DNA from: Io17-Chloro-G2 sp963663135
GTDB lineage: Bacteria; Chloroflexota; Dehalococcoidia; Lucifugimonadales; UBA3495
DNA length: 64,000 nt
Reading direction: 5' to 3'
Assembly (NCBI GenBank): GCA_963663135.2
Contig: CAXXRM010000003.1
Span: 248,001 to 312,000, forward strand
In this document: piece after piece, positions 41,874 to 51,232 of the stretch
Layout of the letters: each line of letters opens with the position of its first letter
How positions within the stretch are numbered: position 1 is the stretch's first letter
Notes under the pieces: model-generated
What the model was told of the DNA's origin: nothing
Seen by the model: the letters and a program-made list of their open reading frames with translations, nothing else
Databases searched by the model: none
Made by a program: the position numbers and the translations under genes

Positions 41874-42965
41874 CTAGATGTTATACAAAGCCTTGGGGTT
41901 ATGATGCAGGATCATGTCCTTCGTTTCTTGGCTGATGTCTGTCTGGCCTTGCAGCGTGAGGATGGCGTCCAGTTCGCTCGATGTGTCCGTGTGTCCATAG
42001 TCGGTGCCTATCAGCAGGCAATTCTCGCCTGAATACTTCAGGATGTACGGCAGGTCATCGTCGCTCTGGCAGGTAACAAAAACGTTGAACTCGGTGAATG
42101 GGTCTTCTGGGAACTTTTTCCCCTGGCTGGCCGACCGCCGGGCCGCCTCGTGGTAAACCCACGGCAACCACTGGGCTGACGCCTCGATGAACCCCCAGCG
42201 AAGCTTGGGAAACACCTGGGGAAGCTCGCTCATCAACAGCATGAAGCAGGAGGCCACGATGGGGACTCGGAAGGTGTAGAAACCTCCTTCTCCGGGGAAG
42301 GATTTCAACAGGTCCAGGTTGGCCGTGTTGCCGTTGGCTACGTGGACGGCGATAGCCAGGTTCAGCCGGCTGGCTTCTTCATAGATCGGATAGAAATACG
42401 GGTCCAGCATGGACCGGTCTCCCTCCACCGGCCGCACACACACCGCAACCGCGCCATGCTCTTTCGCGACGCGCATCTGGACCACCGCCTCGTCCAGCAT
42501 CAGCGTGGGAAGAACGCAGGACCACCGCAGACGCCCTTGGCCGTCGGCCCACACGTCGGCCAGCCAGCGGTTCCAACTCCGGCAAAGGGCCGCGTCCACG
42601 TCCGGCTTCTGGGCCACCGGCTCAATGAACAGGGTGTTATGGAGCACCTGAACGTCCACCCCCAGGTCATCCATGTGCTTCAGACGCAGCGAAACGTCGT
42701 CCACCTCGCGCGCCGCTTGGGGTGTTTCCACGTTTCTTCCCGACTGCGCGGATTTATCCCGGAGTTGTTGCTCGGTCAACGTGGGGAAGCGCAACCCGCG
42801 GATTTTGCCGTCGATGGCCCAGTATTGCCGGGTAGGGTCGTTGGGGGAATAAAGCAGCTGAGGCCGGTACTTCTCTTCGGCAGGCTCTAGGTAGTCCCAG
42901 GTGTGCTCGGTTTCCAGCACGTGAGAGTCGGCATCTATGATTTGAAGCTTGGTCTGGGTAGCCAT
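41874..42965 (-). CDS. Amidohydrolase-family protein (ACMSD-like TIM barrel), paralogue 1
   Basis: 363 aa. Metal motif DADSHV near residue 12 (DxDxH variant of the amidohydrolase-2 group); LGVDVQVLHNTLF; AVHVANGN with the His of strand 5; FIEASAQWLPW; IGTDYGHTDTSSE with the metal/catalytic Asp. This subgroup contains decarboxylases and hydrolases acting on aromatic or oxo-acids. A paralogue with the same plan is at 57391-58446. It is preceded on the same strand by an SDR gene ending 110 bp upstream, a likely operon. Confidence 0.88.
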   Translation of the reverse strand: MATQTKLQIIDADSHVLETEHTWDYLEPAEEKYRPQLLYSPNDPTRQYWAIDGKIRGLRFPTLTEQQLRDKSAQSGRNVETPQAAREVDDVSLRLKHMDDLGVDVQVLHNTLFIEPVAQKPDVDAALCRSWNRWLADVWADGQGRLRWSCVLPTLMLDEAVVQMRVAKEHGAVAVCVRPVEGDRSMLDPYFYPIYEEASRLNLAIAVHVANGNTANLDLLKSFPGEGGFYTFRVPIVASCFMLLMSELPQVFPKLRWGFIEASAQWLPWVYHEAARRSASQGKKFPEDPFTEFNVFVTCQSDDDLPYILKYSGENCLLIGTDYGHTDTSSELDAILTLQGQTDISQETKDMILHHNPKALYNI

Positions 42966-43075
42966 ATTGGCCCTCCTGCGGTCGATCAGTGGTCCAAGCT
43001 CGGGAACAATCCGCCGGTCCGGTTAAAGCCACGACCGGTGTCGTCGGTGCCGTGGCTGTAGGGGTGTAGTGATCC

Positions 43076-43840
43076 TTAATGCATCCACACCCCGCCATCA
43101 ACCACGACGGTTTGACCGGTCATGAAGTCGCTGTCGGGGGAGCACAGGAATACTACCGGCCCCACCAAGTCTTCCGCGACTTCAGCCCGTTTGATGGCCC
43201 TGGATTGAATGCGTGACAGCCGTTGCTGCGCGGCCGACTCGCTCACCTCATCCATGGTCTCGGTTAACCCGGGGGCCACCGCGTTGACGTTGATGTTGTA
43301 GTCGCCAAGTTCCCTGGCCAGGGTCCGGGTGAACCCGATCACGCCCGCCTTGGAGGTGACGTAGTGAATAATTTGCGCCGAACCGCGGGACACCGTGCCC
43401 GAGCTTACGTTGACAATCTTCCCCTTTTGCTGCTCTTTCATGGTGGGGACCACCGCCCGGCTGCACAGGAAGGTACCCCTCAAATTAACCGCCATCAACC
43501 GGTCCCATTCCTCCACCGACAGGTCTTCAATGGGGCCATGGTACATGGCGGGACGCTGGAAGATGGCGGCATTGTTGACTAGGCCGTCTATTTGCCCAAA
43601 CCGTTCCAACGTCGCTTTGGCCAGGTTTTCTGCGTCTTCCTCGCGGGATACGTCGGTGGGCACTGCCAGGGATTCGTGCCCGGCTTCGGCCAACTGCGCC
43701 GCCGCAGTCTCGGCGCCCGCGGCATCGATGTCCGCCACCACAACCTTGGCGCCCTCCCGGGCCAACCCGTCACAGTAGGCCCGGCCAATGCCGTTGGCCC
43801 CGCCGGTGACTATCATTACCTTGCCCTGCAACCTGTCCAT
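43076..43840 (-). CDS. SDR-family oxidoreductase
   Basis: 254 aa, canonical classical SDR: MIVTGGANGIGRAYCDGLAREGAKVVVADID, LVNNAAIF, VNVSSGTVSRG, YVTSKAGVIGFTRTLARELG (Tyr-xxx-Lys intact), NAVAPGLTET, and FMTGQTVVVDGGVWMH. NAD is favoured over NADP by the Asp at the end of beta2 (VADID). Likely a 3-hydroxyacyl or alcohol dehydrogenase step in catabolism. It precedes the amidohydrolase on the minus strand. Confidence 0.91.
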   Translation of the reverse strand: MDRLQGKVMIVTGGANGIGRAYCDGLAREGAKVVVADIDAAGAETAAAQLAEAGHESLAVPTDVSREEDAENLAKATLERFGQIDGLVNNAAIFQRPAMYHGPIEDLSVEEWDRLMAVNLRGTFLCSRAVVPTMKEQQKGKIVNVSSGTVSRGSAQIIHYVTSKAGVIGFTRTLARELGDYNINVNAVAPGLTETMDEVSESAAQQRLSRIQSRAIKRAEVAEDLVGPVVFLCSPDSDFMTGQTVVVDGGVWMH

Positions 43841-43966
43841 AATTCTTCCCCCATCATGGGCCCCATATGCGCCAAAGCCCGGCCGACCGGGCCCACCGCA
43901 CTTGGGGCCATTTTATGCCGAGGGTACCGGCTGTCAACCCAACCCCGACTTTGCTGCAAGGGCTGT

Positions 43967-44032
43967 CGCATTCTAATGTGACCGGCAAATCCTACATCCA
44001 AAGTGACACTTCACCACCTTTTACGCAACCGC
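43967..44032 (+). repeat. Dispersed repeat, family 2 (copy 2)
   Basis: CGCATTCTAATGTGACCGGC followed by AAATCCTACATCCAAAGTGA and ACCTTTTACGCAACC. Best match to 10779-10842, about 75 percent identical by eye. Confidence 0.7.
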
Positions 44033-44163
44033 GCCCACCTCCCGGCATTATTATGATATTAGTTGGTTTTCACCCTCATGCGTGGCACCGACCAGGCCAT
44101 CTGCGATTACTATGAACATAGGTCATTGTCATACGCATGGATGGCCTGGAATGGCCATCCCGC

Positions 44164-44195
44164 CATTCTCGCCGCAGCGGGAATCCAGAGCCCTT
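44164..44195 (+). repeat. Single REP-like core
   Basis: CATTCTCGCCGCAGCGGGAA then TCCAGAGCCCTT, isolated copy of the family found in the arrays. Confidence 0.75.
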
Positions 44196-44390
44196 TCCGT
44201 TCGCTGACGCGCTAACGCCTTTGATGAACTCGGCGTTCGCGGGTCCTCCGGTTCTATAATGCCTTCGCGCTGACTCTGGCGGGAGAAGCGCCGCGGGCAA
44301 CCCGTGTTATCCTTGGGAAAATAACATCCAGCCTGCAGCGGGTAACCCGCGCTTTACCACGGATTCATCCAGCGTCACAGGAGGAAAGTC

Positions 44391-44696
44391 ATGCCCCGTG
44401 GAGATGAACCCCTGGGCCCGGTGGCCAACCATTTCTTGTTCGAGAACGAAAAAATCAAGTCGTGGAACCTGGAATTGGACCCTGGAGAAAGCAGCGCCTG
44501 GCACGTTCACGACCAGGACTACCTGACCGTTGTGGTTGAACCGGGCAAACTGTTGCGGGAATGGGAGGACGGCGCCACCGAGGAACTGGAATATCCTTTG
44601 GGTCAGGTCAATTTCACTGCCCACCACGGCGCGCACCGGGTAACCAACATCGGCACAACTCGTTACCGCAATGCCTTGGTCGAATTGAAACCCTGA
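44391..44696 (+). CDS. Small cupin protein
   Basis: 101 aa. KIKSWNLELDPGESSAWHVHDQDYLTVVVEPGKLL has the cupin-1 motif G(x)5HxH(x)3-4E-like with HVHD; FTAHHGAHRVTNIGTTRYRNALVEL is motif 2 with HHGAHRV. Metal binding by the His residues is likely. Shine-Dalgarno AGGAGG is 8 bp before the ATG. The catalytic role is unknown; it may be a small-molecule binding or isomerase protein. Confidence 0.8.
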   Translation: MPRGDEPLGPVANHFLFENEKIKSWNLELDPGESSAWHVHDQDYLTVVVEPGKLLREWEDGATEELEYPLGQVNFTAHHGAHRVTNIGTTRYRNALVELKP

Positions 44697-45276
44697 CCGT
44701 AATCGGCCAGCCAAGGAAAACCCGGAGCAACTCCCAGGGATACCCAGAGTCTGTCAAGTGTCGTCAAATCCCCCCGTCATTCTCGCCGCAGCGGGAATCC
44801 AGAGCCCTTTTGTATGCAATAAAGGTGGTTCCGACGGAGACACGCCGCAGTGAGACGGCCACCGCCCCGTCATTCTCGCCGCAGCGGGAATCCAGAGCCC
44901 TTTTGTATGCAATAAAGGTGGTGCCGACGGAGACGCGCCGGGTGTGAGACCGCCCCCGCCCCGTCATTCTCGCCGCAGCGGGAATCCAGAGCCCTGATCA
45001 TGCGCCAAGACGGTTATACCAACTAACACGCGCCGGTTGGACAAGACGACGTCCCACGTGGAACATTCCTGCAGACCCGCATCAGGTTGGATTGGAGAAA
45101 GGGGTTTGTTTTCCCGGCGCCCTTAACAATTACTCTCCCTCTATCCCTGCCAATCCAAGATTGGCAGGGTACCAGGTTCTGCGCAATGTCCAACCTATCT
45201 CCGCCGATTGCAGCGTCATATGTTTAAATCCACTCCCCCTTGAATCCCATCCGACGTTACTTTTCTACCCGGCGGT
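44697..45276. other. Intergenic region with a REP array and a short hairpin
   Basis: The repeat array is at 44769-45000. A perfect 11-bp hairpin CCCTGCCAATC / GATTGGCAGGG with loop CAA lies at 45145-45169, but without a T run on either strand. No gene seen. Confidence 0.5.
44769..45000 (+). repeat. Array of three REP-like units, about 93-94 bp
   Basis: GTCATTCTCGCCGCAGCGGG at 44776, 44869 and 44963. Body: CAGAGCCCTTTTGTATGCAA, TAAAGGTGGT, GACGGAGAC-CGCCG. Confidence 0.88.
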
Positions 45277-46569
45277 TCAGCCGGCGACGCCTTCCCCGAA
45301 CTGCCGGCCGAAGAGGCTCGTCATCAGCGCGCTCACGATCGTAACGCAGAGGCACAGGTAGCCTATTCCCACATAGCCCGTACTCGCCAACAATGCTCCC
45401 GCGACCCCAGCGCCCAGCGCGCCACCCACCTGGTTGCTAAAACCCATAAGACCCACTCCCGTGGCCTTGGATTGTCCTGAATACTCGGTGCTGGCCGTGA
45501 CCAGGGCCGGGAACGTCACGCTCAGTAAGCCCGTTCCAACCGTTGCCACGGCCACCGACGCCCACAGACCGAGGTCGGCGGTGAAGAACAGGAACCCGCA
45601 AACTCCCCCTGATACGGTCGTAGCAGCGATGAGCAACCCGCGGTGCCTTCTGTTTGCTACCAATGCCGCCGCAGAGCTCCCGATCATCTGCCCTATCGCG
45701 ACTATCGCCAGCGGCAGGGCCACAAAACCCAGGCTCAACTCATAGGTATGTATCAGGTAGGCAGCGAAAAAGCTGATCGTCCCCCAGAAAGCGATGCGCT
45801 GCGTCAGGTTTACCGCTACGGCCACGCGGAAAAAACGCATGGACACCAGCGACCAATATCTGGAGAAGAATACCCAGTTGCGGACTCGCTCCCCGCCGTG
45901 TCTCGGAAACCAGATCCAGTTCGCGAGAAGCCCAGCACCCAGCATCAATCCGACAACTATGAATGGAAGCCGCCAGTCACCCACGTTTGCCAGCACCGCG
46001 ACCATCGGAACGCTGATGGCCGAGGCCAGCCCTTGAGTGGCTAACAGGACGCTCACTGCCTGGGCGCGCCTCGCCGGGGAAATGACATCGGACACTGCCC
46101 CCACTATGTTGGGAGGGATTATTCCGCCGCCAAGGCCGGTCAACACCCTCAGTGCCACCAGCGCTTCGAAACTTGGCGCGAAGGCGGATGCAAGTACGGA
46201 AATTGTAAGGACCGCCAACCCGACCAGAGCCACCGGTCGGCGGCCAAAGGAATCGGACAAGGGGCCCCCAGTGACCCCTGAAAATGCCCAGGCCGCGAAG
46301 GTTGCGGTAGCCAGCTGCCCGGCGACCGCCACCGATATTTCCAGGTCGGTTGCGATTTCCACCAGGAGCGGCGGAATGATCAGAGTCGCGCTTATGCTGG
46401 CAAAAACGGTAAGTGAAAGCACGGCCATAAGCCACGCTTTGTTTACCTCACTATGCCCTGCATGCGCCGTTTGCGTTCCGATGCTGTTTGTTCCCCTTCG
46501 GTTTGGCGGCTGCCACCACCGACAATCGGCAACGATTGAGCGGATGATTGAAGCGGACCGACCAAGCAA
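45277..46569 (-). CDS. MFS transporter (drug:H+ antiporter-1 type)
   Basis: 430 aa, about 12 membrane helices starting near residue 47 (AWLMAVLSLTVFASISATLIIPPLL). The loop 2-3 motif is GGPLSDSFGRRPVALVG; helix 4 RVLTGLGGGIIPPN resembles a motif-B Arg region; the central loop contains RHGGERVRNW. Efflux of a small molecule is the usual guess. The start is TTG at 46569, with AGAGAAG before it; the 46 residues before helix 1 are low-conservation, so a later start is possible. Confidence 0.82.
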   Translation of the reverse strand: MLGRSASIIRSIVADCRWWQPPNRRGTNSIGTQTAHAGHSEVNKAWLMAVLSLTVFASISATLIIPPLLVEIATDLEISVAVAGQLATATFAAWAFSGVTGGPLSDSFGRRPVALVGLAVLTISVLASAFAPSFEALVALRVLTGLGGGIIPPNIVGAVSDVISPARRAQAVSVLLATQGLASAISVPMVAVLANVGDWRLPFIVVGLMLGAGLLANWIWFPRHGGERVRNWVFFSRYWSLVSMRFFRVAVAVNLTQRIAFWGTISFFAAYLIHTYELSLGFVALPLAIVAIGQMIGSSAAALVANRRHRGLLIAATTVSGGVCGFLFFTADLGLWASVAVATVGTGLLSVTFPALVTASTEYSGQSKATGVGLMGFSNQVGGALGAGVAGALLASTGYVGIGYLCLCVTIVSALMTSLFGRQFGEGVAG

Positions 46570-47281
46570 TACACTTCTCTAGTAACTGTACTAACCCGCT
46601 ACGGCCAGTGTAGCACCCGCGATAAGCGATGCCCGGCGTTCCTCGCGCTCCACAAGTCTCATAGAAATCGTGCGGTGCTCGCATATCGGCTCGAATAGCC
46701 ATGCCGTCGCACCGCTCACAGCCGTCAGCCTCCGCTGGTGGTAAAAATTTCCTCCGCCCCGGTGGCTTGTTTCCGCGCCGCCCTCGACATCGCATCTTAA
46801 AGCCTGGTCCCTCCTCCTTCCCGCCATTCTCGTCGCAACGGGAATCCAGTGCCCTTTTGATAAGCAACCACCCTCACCCTCACGTGCAATGTCCCTCCCC
46901 CTTCCCGCCATTCTCGTCGCAACGGGAATCCAGAGCCCACGTCCTGCACCAACACGGTTATGCAAACCGGCACAGCCCAAGCGGGACATTTAGCGCGCGT
47001 AAGCACGATTTCTCTTCAAACGGGCTCTGGGTTTCCGCTGCGCCGAGAATTACCGGGGCGGGCGTGCGACGAGATTACCGGAAGACAACCAATAACCTCT
47101 GGGTTCGGCTTGGGACGGTGGACATTTGCCCCATCCAAAGCTAATATGCCCAAGTTGCTTTCAACACGCCCTGCCGCCGGTCGATCCCTTTGAAGGTACG
47201 CCGGCGTGTGTCAGGGCATCCGCGCTGCCGGTTCGTCCGGCAAACGGAGAAACCTTCTATCGTTCGCTAAGGAGAATGGGA
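46570..47281. other. Intergenic region with REP-like units including an inverted end
   Basis: About 710 bp. The repeats are at 46820-47062. No gene is recognised; the ThDP gene frame is open upstream of its start but without homology. Confidence 0.5.
46820..47062. repeat. REP-like pair closed by an inverted copy
   Basis: Forward cores CATTCTCGTCGCAACGGGAA at 46825 and 46909 (84 bp apart); at about 47019-47062 an inverted core reads GGGCTCTGGGTTTCCGCTGC, GCCGAGAATTACCGG. Confidence 0.8.
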
Positions 47282-48895
47282 ATGCCGCAGATGACAGGTG
47301 GACAAGCCCTGGCAAGGTCGTTGCATCGCGAGGGGATTCGAACAATCTTCGGACTGCCGGGAGTACAACTCTACCACGCACTGGGCGGACTCCTGGAGAC
47401 GCCCGATATTCGATTCGTCAACGCCAGGCATGAGCAGGGCACCACCTACATGGCCGATGGATTCGCTAGGGTGGGAACCCACGCCGGGATCGCCATGGTC
47501 GTCCCGGGGCCGGGAATGTTGAACGCCTCCGCCGGGCTTTCCGACGCCTACGCCGCTTCTTCGCCGGTGATGTTGATTTCCGGTCAGATTGGCATCGACA
47601 AAATCGGCAAGGACACAGGAGTGCTCCATGAAATCAACGACCAGTTGGACATAGCCCGGACCATCACCAAGTGGTGTTCCAGGATCCTGGATCCTGCGCA
47701 GATTCCCTCGGCGGTCCACGAGGCCTTTCGCAACTTGAACACCGGACGGCCCCGGCCCGTCGAGATAGAAATTCCGCCGGAAACCCTGGCGCAAACCGCG
47801 GAAATTGAGCTGTTGGAGCCCGGCATCTACAGCCCGGAGGCGCCGGACTCGGCCAGTGTGGACCAGGCCGCCGCTCTGTTGGCCGCGGCGGAAAGGCCGG
47901 TAATCTGGGCCGGTGGAGGCGTCATCCGGTCGAAAGCGTCGGGAGCGTTGGCCCGGCTGGCCGAATTGCTGCAAGCGCCGGTCATAAACACTCCGGAGGC
48001 CAAGGGAGCCATCTCCTCCCGGAGCTACCTGTCCCTGGGCACGGCCAAAGCCGGCCAGGCCAGGCCGGACCTGGATCCCCTGCACCGTTACGTCGACGAC
48101 TGCGACTTGATTCTCGCCGTGGGCACCCGTTTCGCCACCCACAACATACTGGAGCCCACCAAGCAGGTCGTCCAGATTGAAATCGACCCCCAGGAGGCGG
48201 GAAGGAACCACGCCCGGACCCAGGCGGTAATCGGAGACGCCCGTGTCTCGTTGGATGCGCTGCATGACGCGCTGCACGCTCGCGGCCAAAGACCCTCGCG
48301 CCGCCAGGAGTTCGAGGCGTTTCGCGCCCAGCGGGACGAGGTTATGGAAGGGGTGTTGCCCCAGCATCCGTACATGCAGGCGCTGCGGGACGCCATCCCG
48401 GATGACGGCGTCATCGTCGTGGACTCCACCCAGGTGGGCTACCACAGCAACACCTTCTACCCGGTGTTTGAGCCCGGAACCTACATCAACTCCTCGTATC
48501 AGGGAAACCTGGGCTTTGCCTTCCCAACGGCCCTGGGAGCCAAGGTGGCCCTCCCGGACAAGGCGGTGGTCTCTTTGTCCGGCGACGGCGGGTTTATGTT
48601 CAACGTCCAGGAGTTGGCGACCGCAGTGCACCATGGCATCAACATGGTGGCCGTGGTTTTCAACGACAGCGCCTACGGCAACGTCCTGCGGGACATGAAC
48701 GACCTGTTTGACGGTAATGACGTTGGAGCCACGCTTCACAACCCCGACTTCGTCAAGCTGGCCGAGGCTTTCGGCGTTGACGCCATGAGGGCCCACAACC
48801 CGTCGGAACTCAACGGCTGCCTCAAGGAAGCGCTGTCCAACAACCGGCCCACCCTGATTGAAGCGCCGGTGGACAAGATGCCCCGAGGTCGTTAG
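47282..48895 (+). CDS. Thiamine-diphosphate-dependent enzyme (acetolactate synthase-like), second type
   Basis: 537 aa. Catalytic Glu in VNARHEQGTTYMADGFARV near residue 48; central domain with VIWAGGGVIRSKASGAL and ILAVGTRFA; ThDP motif GDGGFMFNVQELATAVHHGINMVAVVFNDSAYGNV near 425-460. It begins at ATG 47282, placed 7 bp after AGGAG; ATG 47276 overlaps the ribosome site. Not a close paralogue of the ThDP gene at 8981-10651. C-terminal NPSELNGCLKEALSNNRPTL recurs as a fragment at 55490-55563. Likely a carboligase or decarboxylase without an ilvN partner. Confidence 0.85.
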   Translation: MPQMTGGQALARSLHREGIRTIFGLPGVQLYHALGGLLETPDIRFVNARHEQGTTYMADGFARVGTHAGIAMVVPGPGMLNASAGLSDAYAASSPVMLISGQIGIDKIGKDTGVLHEINDQLDIARTITKWCSRILDPAQIPSAVHEAFRNLNTGRPRPVEIEIPPETLAQTAEIELLEPGIYSPEAPDSASVDQAAALLAAAERPVIWAGGGVIRSKASGALARLAELLQAPVINTPEAKGAISSRSYLSLGTAKAGQARPDLDPLHRYVDDCDLILAVGTRFATHNILEPTKQVVQIEIDPQEAGRNHARTQAVIGDARVSLDALHDALHARGQRPSRRQEFEAFRAQRDEVMEGVLPQHPYMQALRDAIPDDGVIVVDSTQVGYHSNTFYPVFEPGTYINSSYQGNLGFAFPTALGAKVALPDKAVVSLSGDGGFMFNVQELATAVHHGINMVAVVFNDSAYGNVLRDMNDLFDGNDVGATLHNPDFVKLAEAFGVDAMRAHNPSELNGCLKEALSNNRPTLIEAPVDKMPRGR

Positions 48896-48965
48896 CCCGA
48901 GGCTGATCACGCCCTCGGCGGCGCCCATCGAACCGTGGGCCTTCCTTTCGCACAAAAACAAGTAA

Positions 48966-48993
48966 GGGGTGGTCCATGCTTCCAAACCACCCC
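48966..48993 (-). terminator. Hairpin corresponding to the FKBP terminator, remnant copy
   Basis: GGGGTGGT / ACCACCCC stem with a 12-base interior, T-rich (TTGTTTTT) on the minus-strand side. It matches in position the perfect palindrome at 55597-55630. Confidence 0.6.
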
Positions 48994-49035
48994 CCGCACT
49001 CTATAGCTACCGTCCGGGGTCAGCCCAACGAGTCA

Positions 49036-49130
49036 CTTCAGGTCCAGTGGTTCGACTTGGAACTGCAACGTGGCCCCCGGAGGAATAACCCCGCCGGATG
49101 TGCGGTCTCCGTAGGCCAGGTCCCGCCGGC
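49036..49130 (-). pseudogene. C-terminal fragment of an FKBP-type isomerase
   Basis: Minus-strand reading DLAYGDRTSGGVIPPGAT then LQFQVEPLDLK and a stop at 49036. The intact copy at 55667 ends DLAYGDRGAGGVIPPGATLK, FEVELLDLK. Upstream sequence loses similarity in frame within about 40 bp. A truncated relic next to the ThDP gene. Confidence 0.85.
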
Positions 49131-49620
49131 CTGGAAGTAGTCGTCTATCATCCACCGCTGCCCTGCGAAACCTTCGCTGGTTAGATTTGGTATGCCCATG
49201 TTCGCTTCACGCCTGGTAGTAATTTCTGATTGCAGCCCGAACGTGATGCCGAGTTGCGATTGGGCTACTGAGGCGGGAAAGGCGTATGCCCGGTCGCTGG
49301 TCAAACCAGGAGGCATGGAGAAGACCATGCAGGACATGCGGAAAGAGTTGGAGGTGAAATCCTCCAAATACAAACATAGAGCGCCTGAGTCCCAATCCGT
49401 GCCGCGCTCTCGCTAAACTGCAACACAGTCACCGGGTGGAATACAGCGCCGCTGGGGTCGGTGACCGTCTCATTAGTGTCCAAAACCTGCCCCACGCTAA
49501 TTCCCGTCCTAGGACGAATCGACAATTGAAGGGACAACCCGCAACCAGCTACAGAAGCAGAAACCGGCGCCGAGGAGGTGGGACGCCAGACTCACCAAGG
49601 AAGTGGAGTGGGGAGGACGA
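49131..49620. other. Non-coding stretch between relics
   Basis: About 490 bp. A small plus-strand frame (49192-49416) with a Lys/Glu-rich helix is present, but I see no family and no support; it could be another gene remnant. Confidence 0.4.
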
Positions 49621-49988
49621 TGATGGGGCGATACCAAGTCAGTGCATTCCAATGGACGCAGATGGAAGGCTTTCTGCCGGGACGGCCCGGGTCGGTGGGC
49701 GTGACTGCCAAAGACAGCAGTCCTCTTCGCTGTGCCCTCACCGGAGGTCAGGCAGCGGACTCGCCCCAGGCCATCCCATTGCTGAGTGGAATCGAGGCCG
49801 ATTGCGTGATCTCCTACGAGGGGTACGAAAGCAACAAGATACCGGCGTTTATCCTGGCAAATGGCGCCACAGCCGTAATACCGCCCAAGTCCAACCGCGG
49901 GGCCCCTTGTGAATACGACCGTCAGCGTATCCTGATAGAACGTACCTTCGACAAACTGAAGCGCTGGCGCAGAATCGCGACCCGGTAG
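49621..49988 (+). pseudogene. IS5-family transposase remnant with internal deletion
   Basis: Start MMGRYQVSAFQWTQMEGFLPGRPGSVGVTAKDS matches the N-terminus of IS5-group transposases. The reading then jumps directly to LRCALTGGQAADSPQAIPLLSGIEADCVISYEGYESNKIPAF, the middle-to-C-terminal part, ending IERTFDKLKRWRRIATR and a stop. The roughly 100 residues between, including the first catalytic Asp, are missing; D in ISYEGY (normally DKGYD) is also changed to E. GGGGAGG precedes the ATG. No terminal inverted repeats were found with confidence. Confidence 0.85.
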
Positions 49989-50215
49989 CCCTCCGGAGCC
50001 AGGCGGTGGGCGAAACGGGTCACCATGGGGGCAAGACCGGCGCTCAGAAACTTAAGGAGAGGCATGGCAGCAGTCTTGCCAATTGCCCGCCGTCTAAACT
50101 CCGGGGTTTTCTATACCGGGAGTCTGTCCCACTAATGCTGACACTCCACAGACCAGTTCCCCTATAGTCTCGGCCAACGTTCTACGTCTACTAATCGACT
50201 GTGGGTGCGGCCGGT

Positions 50216-51232
50216 CTACGGCCCGGGCTGCCACCTCAGGAGGCCGGAGTTTTCCAGCACCGAAGGGTTCACGCAGGACATGGGCCAGCGGCCCCCCAAC
50301 ACCAATGCGATCTCCCTGCCTACCCGAACCCTGGACCCTTCCTCATACCTGGATGATGCCGAAGCCACATGGGCCGTCAACGTCACGTTCTCCAGCCCGA
50401 GGAGGGGGTTGCCGGGATCAGGCGGTTCCGTTTCCAGTACATCCAGAGCAGCGTGACCGATCCACCCTTCCTCCAGGGCCCTTGTCATGGCTACCTCGTC
50501 CACGGTGGCGCCCCTGCCGGTGTTAACGAAGATTGCCAGGGGTTTCATCAGCCTGAACTGTTCCTCCCCGATCATCTTTCTAGTGCCGCCGGTGCCGGGG
50601 AGATGATTTGAGACGATATCCGACCGTTGCAGCAACTCTGTCAACCCGACCGGCTCTACGCCGTATTGGACTATCACAGTCTCCCTGACGAAGGGATCGT
50701 GGGCGAGGATGCGAAGGCCGAACGGCTTCATCAGTGGCACAACGGCCCTGGCGATATTCCCAAAGGAGATCAGCCCCAGCGTTTGTCCGTACAGTCGAGG
50801 CAACTGGCATAAGGCTGGACGTCCTTCAGTCCAACGCTCCTCCCGGACCATCTTGTCCATGAGCAACAGCCGCCGGTGAGCAGCCAGAATCAGCGCCGCC
50901 GTGTGCTCGGCAACTTCTTGGACAAAGGTGTCGGGGCAATTGGTTACCGCGATGCCCTTGGCCGTAGCCGCAGAGATGTCCACCAGATCGGTGCCCACGC
51001 TGTCCAGTGCGATGATTTTGCATTTCTCCAGTCCGTTTATCACCTTCTGAGTAACGGGCATATCCCTGACTATGAGGGCGTCCGCGTCCTGCGCCCCGTC
51101 AAGGAATTCATCGTCCGACATGGCGGGAACTTCTGTAAGTTGGACATCCACACCCCGCAGCCCCTCCATCTCGAACTTGTAGTCGCCGGCAAGGTTGGGA
51201 CGCCCTTGAGCCACGATCTTATACTTCGCCAC
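50216..51232 (-). CDS. D-isomer-specific 2-hydroxyacid dehydrogenase (CtBP/phosphoglycerate dehydrogenase-like)
   Basis: 338 aa. NAD domain: GQTLGLISFGNIARAVVPLMKPFGLRILAHDP. Catalytic residues: Arg in VNTGRGATVDE, Glu in LDVLETEPPDPGNPL, His in LTAHVAS. NCPDTFVQEVAEHTAALIL is the conserved block before the hinge. It interconverts a 2-oxoacid and a D-2-hydroxyacid. A conserved partner is not evident; a permease gene lies 410 bp upstream on the same strand. Confidence 0.9.
   Translation of the reverse strand: MAKYKIVAQGRPNLAGDYKFEMEGLRGVDVQLTEVPAMSDDEFLDGAQDADALIVRDMPVTQKVINGLEKCKIIALDSVGTDLVDISAATAKGIAVTNCPDTFVQEVAEHTAALILAAHRRLLLMDKMVREERWTEGRPALCQLPRLYGQTLGLISFGNIARAVVPLMKPFGLRILAHDPFVRETVIVQYGVEPVGLTELLQRSDIVSNHLPGTGGTRKMIGEEQFRLMKPLAIFVNTGRGATVDEVAMTRALEEGWIGHAALDVLETEPPDPGNPLLGLENVTLTAHVASASSRYEEGSRVRVGREIALVLGGRWPMSCVNPSVLENSGLLRWQPGP

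Larger units (their letters stand above)
43841..44390. other. Intergenic region with two kinds of dispersed repeat
   Basis: 550 bp between SDR (minus) and cupin (plus). Contains a family-2 repeat at 43967-44032 and a single REP-like core at 44164-44195. Otherwise featureless. Confidence 0.5.

Noticed and set aside
43840..44000. tRNA or other RNA upstream of the SDR gene
   Set aside because: No cloverleaf could be drawn; the conserved part is the family-2 repeat.
47267..48985. 572-aa minus-strand open frame opposite the second ThDP gene
   Set aside because: Shadow of the ThDP coding sequence; no conserved motifs.
49192..49416. 74-aa plus-strand frame with a charged helix
   Set aside because: No homology recognised and it sits among relics; insufficient support for a gene.
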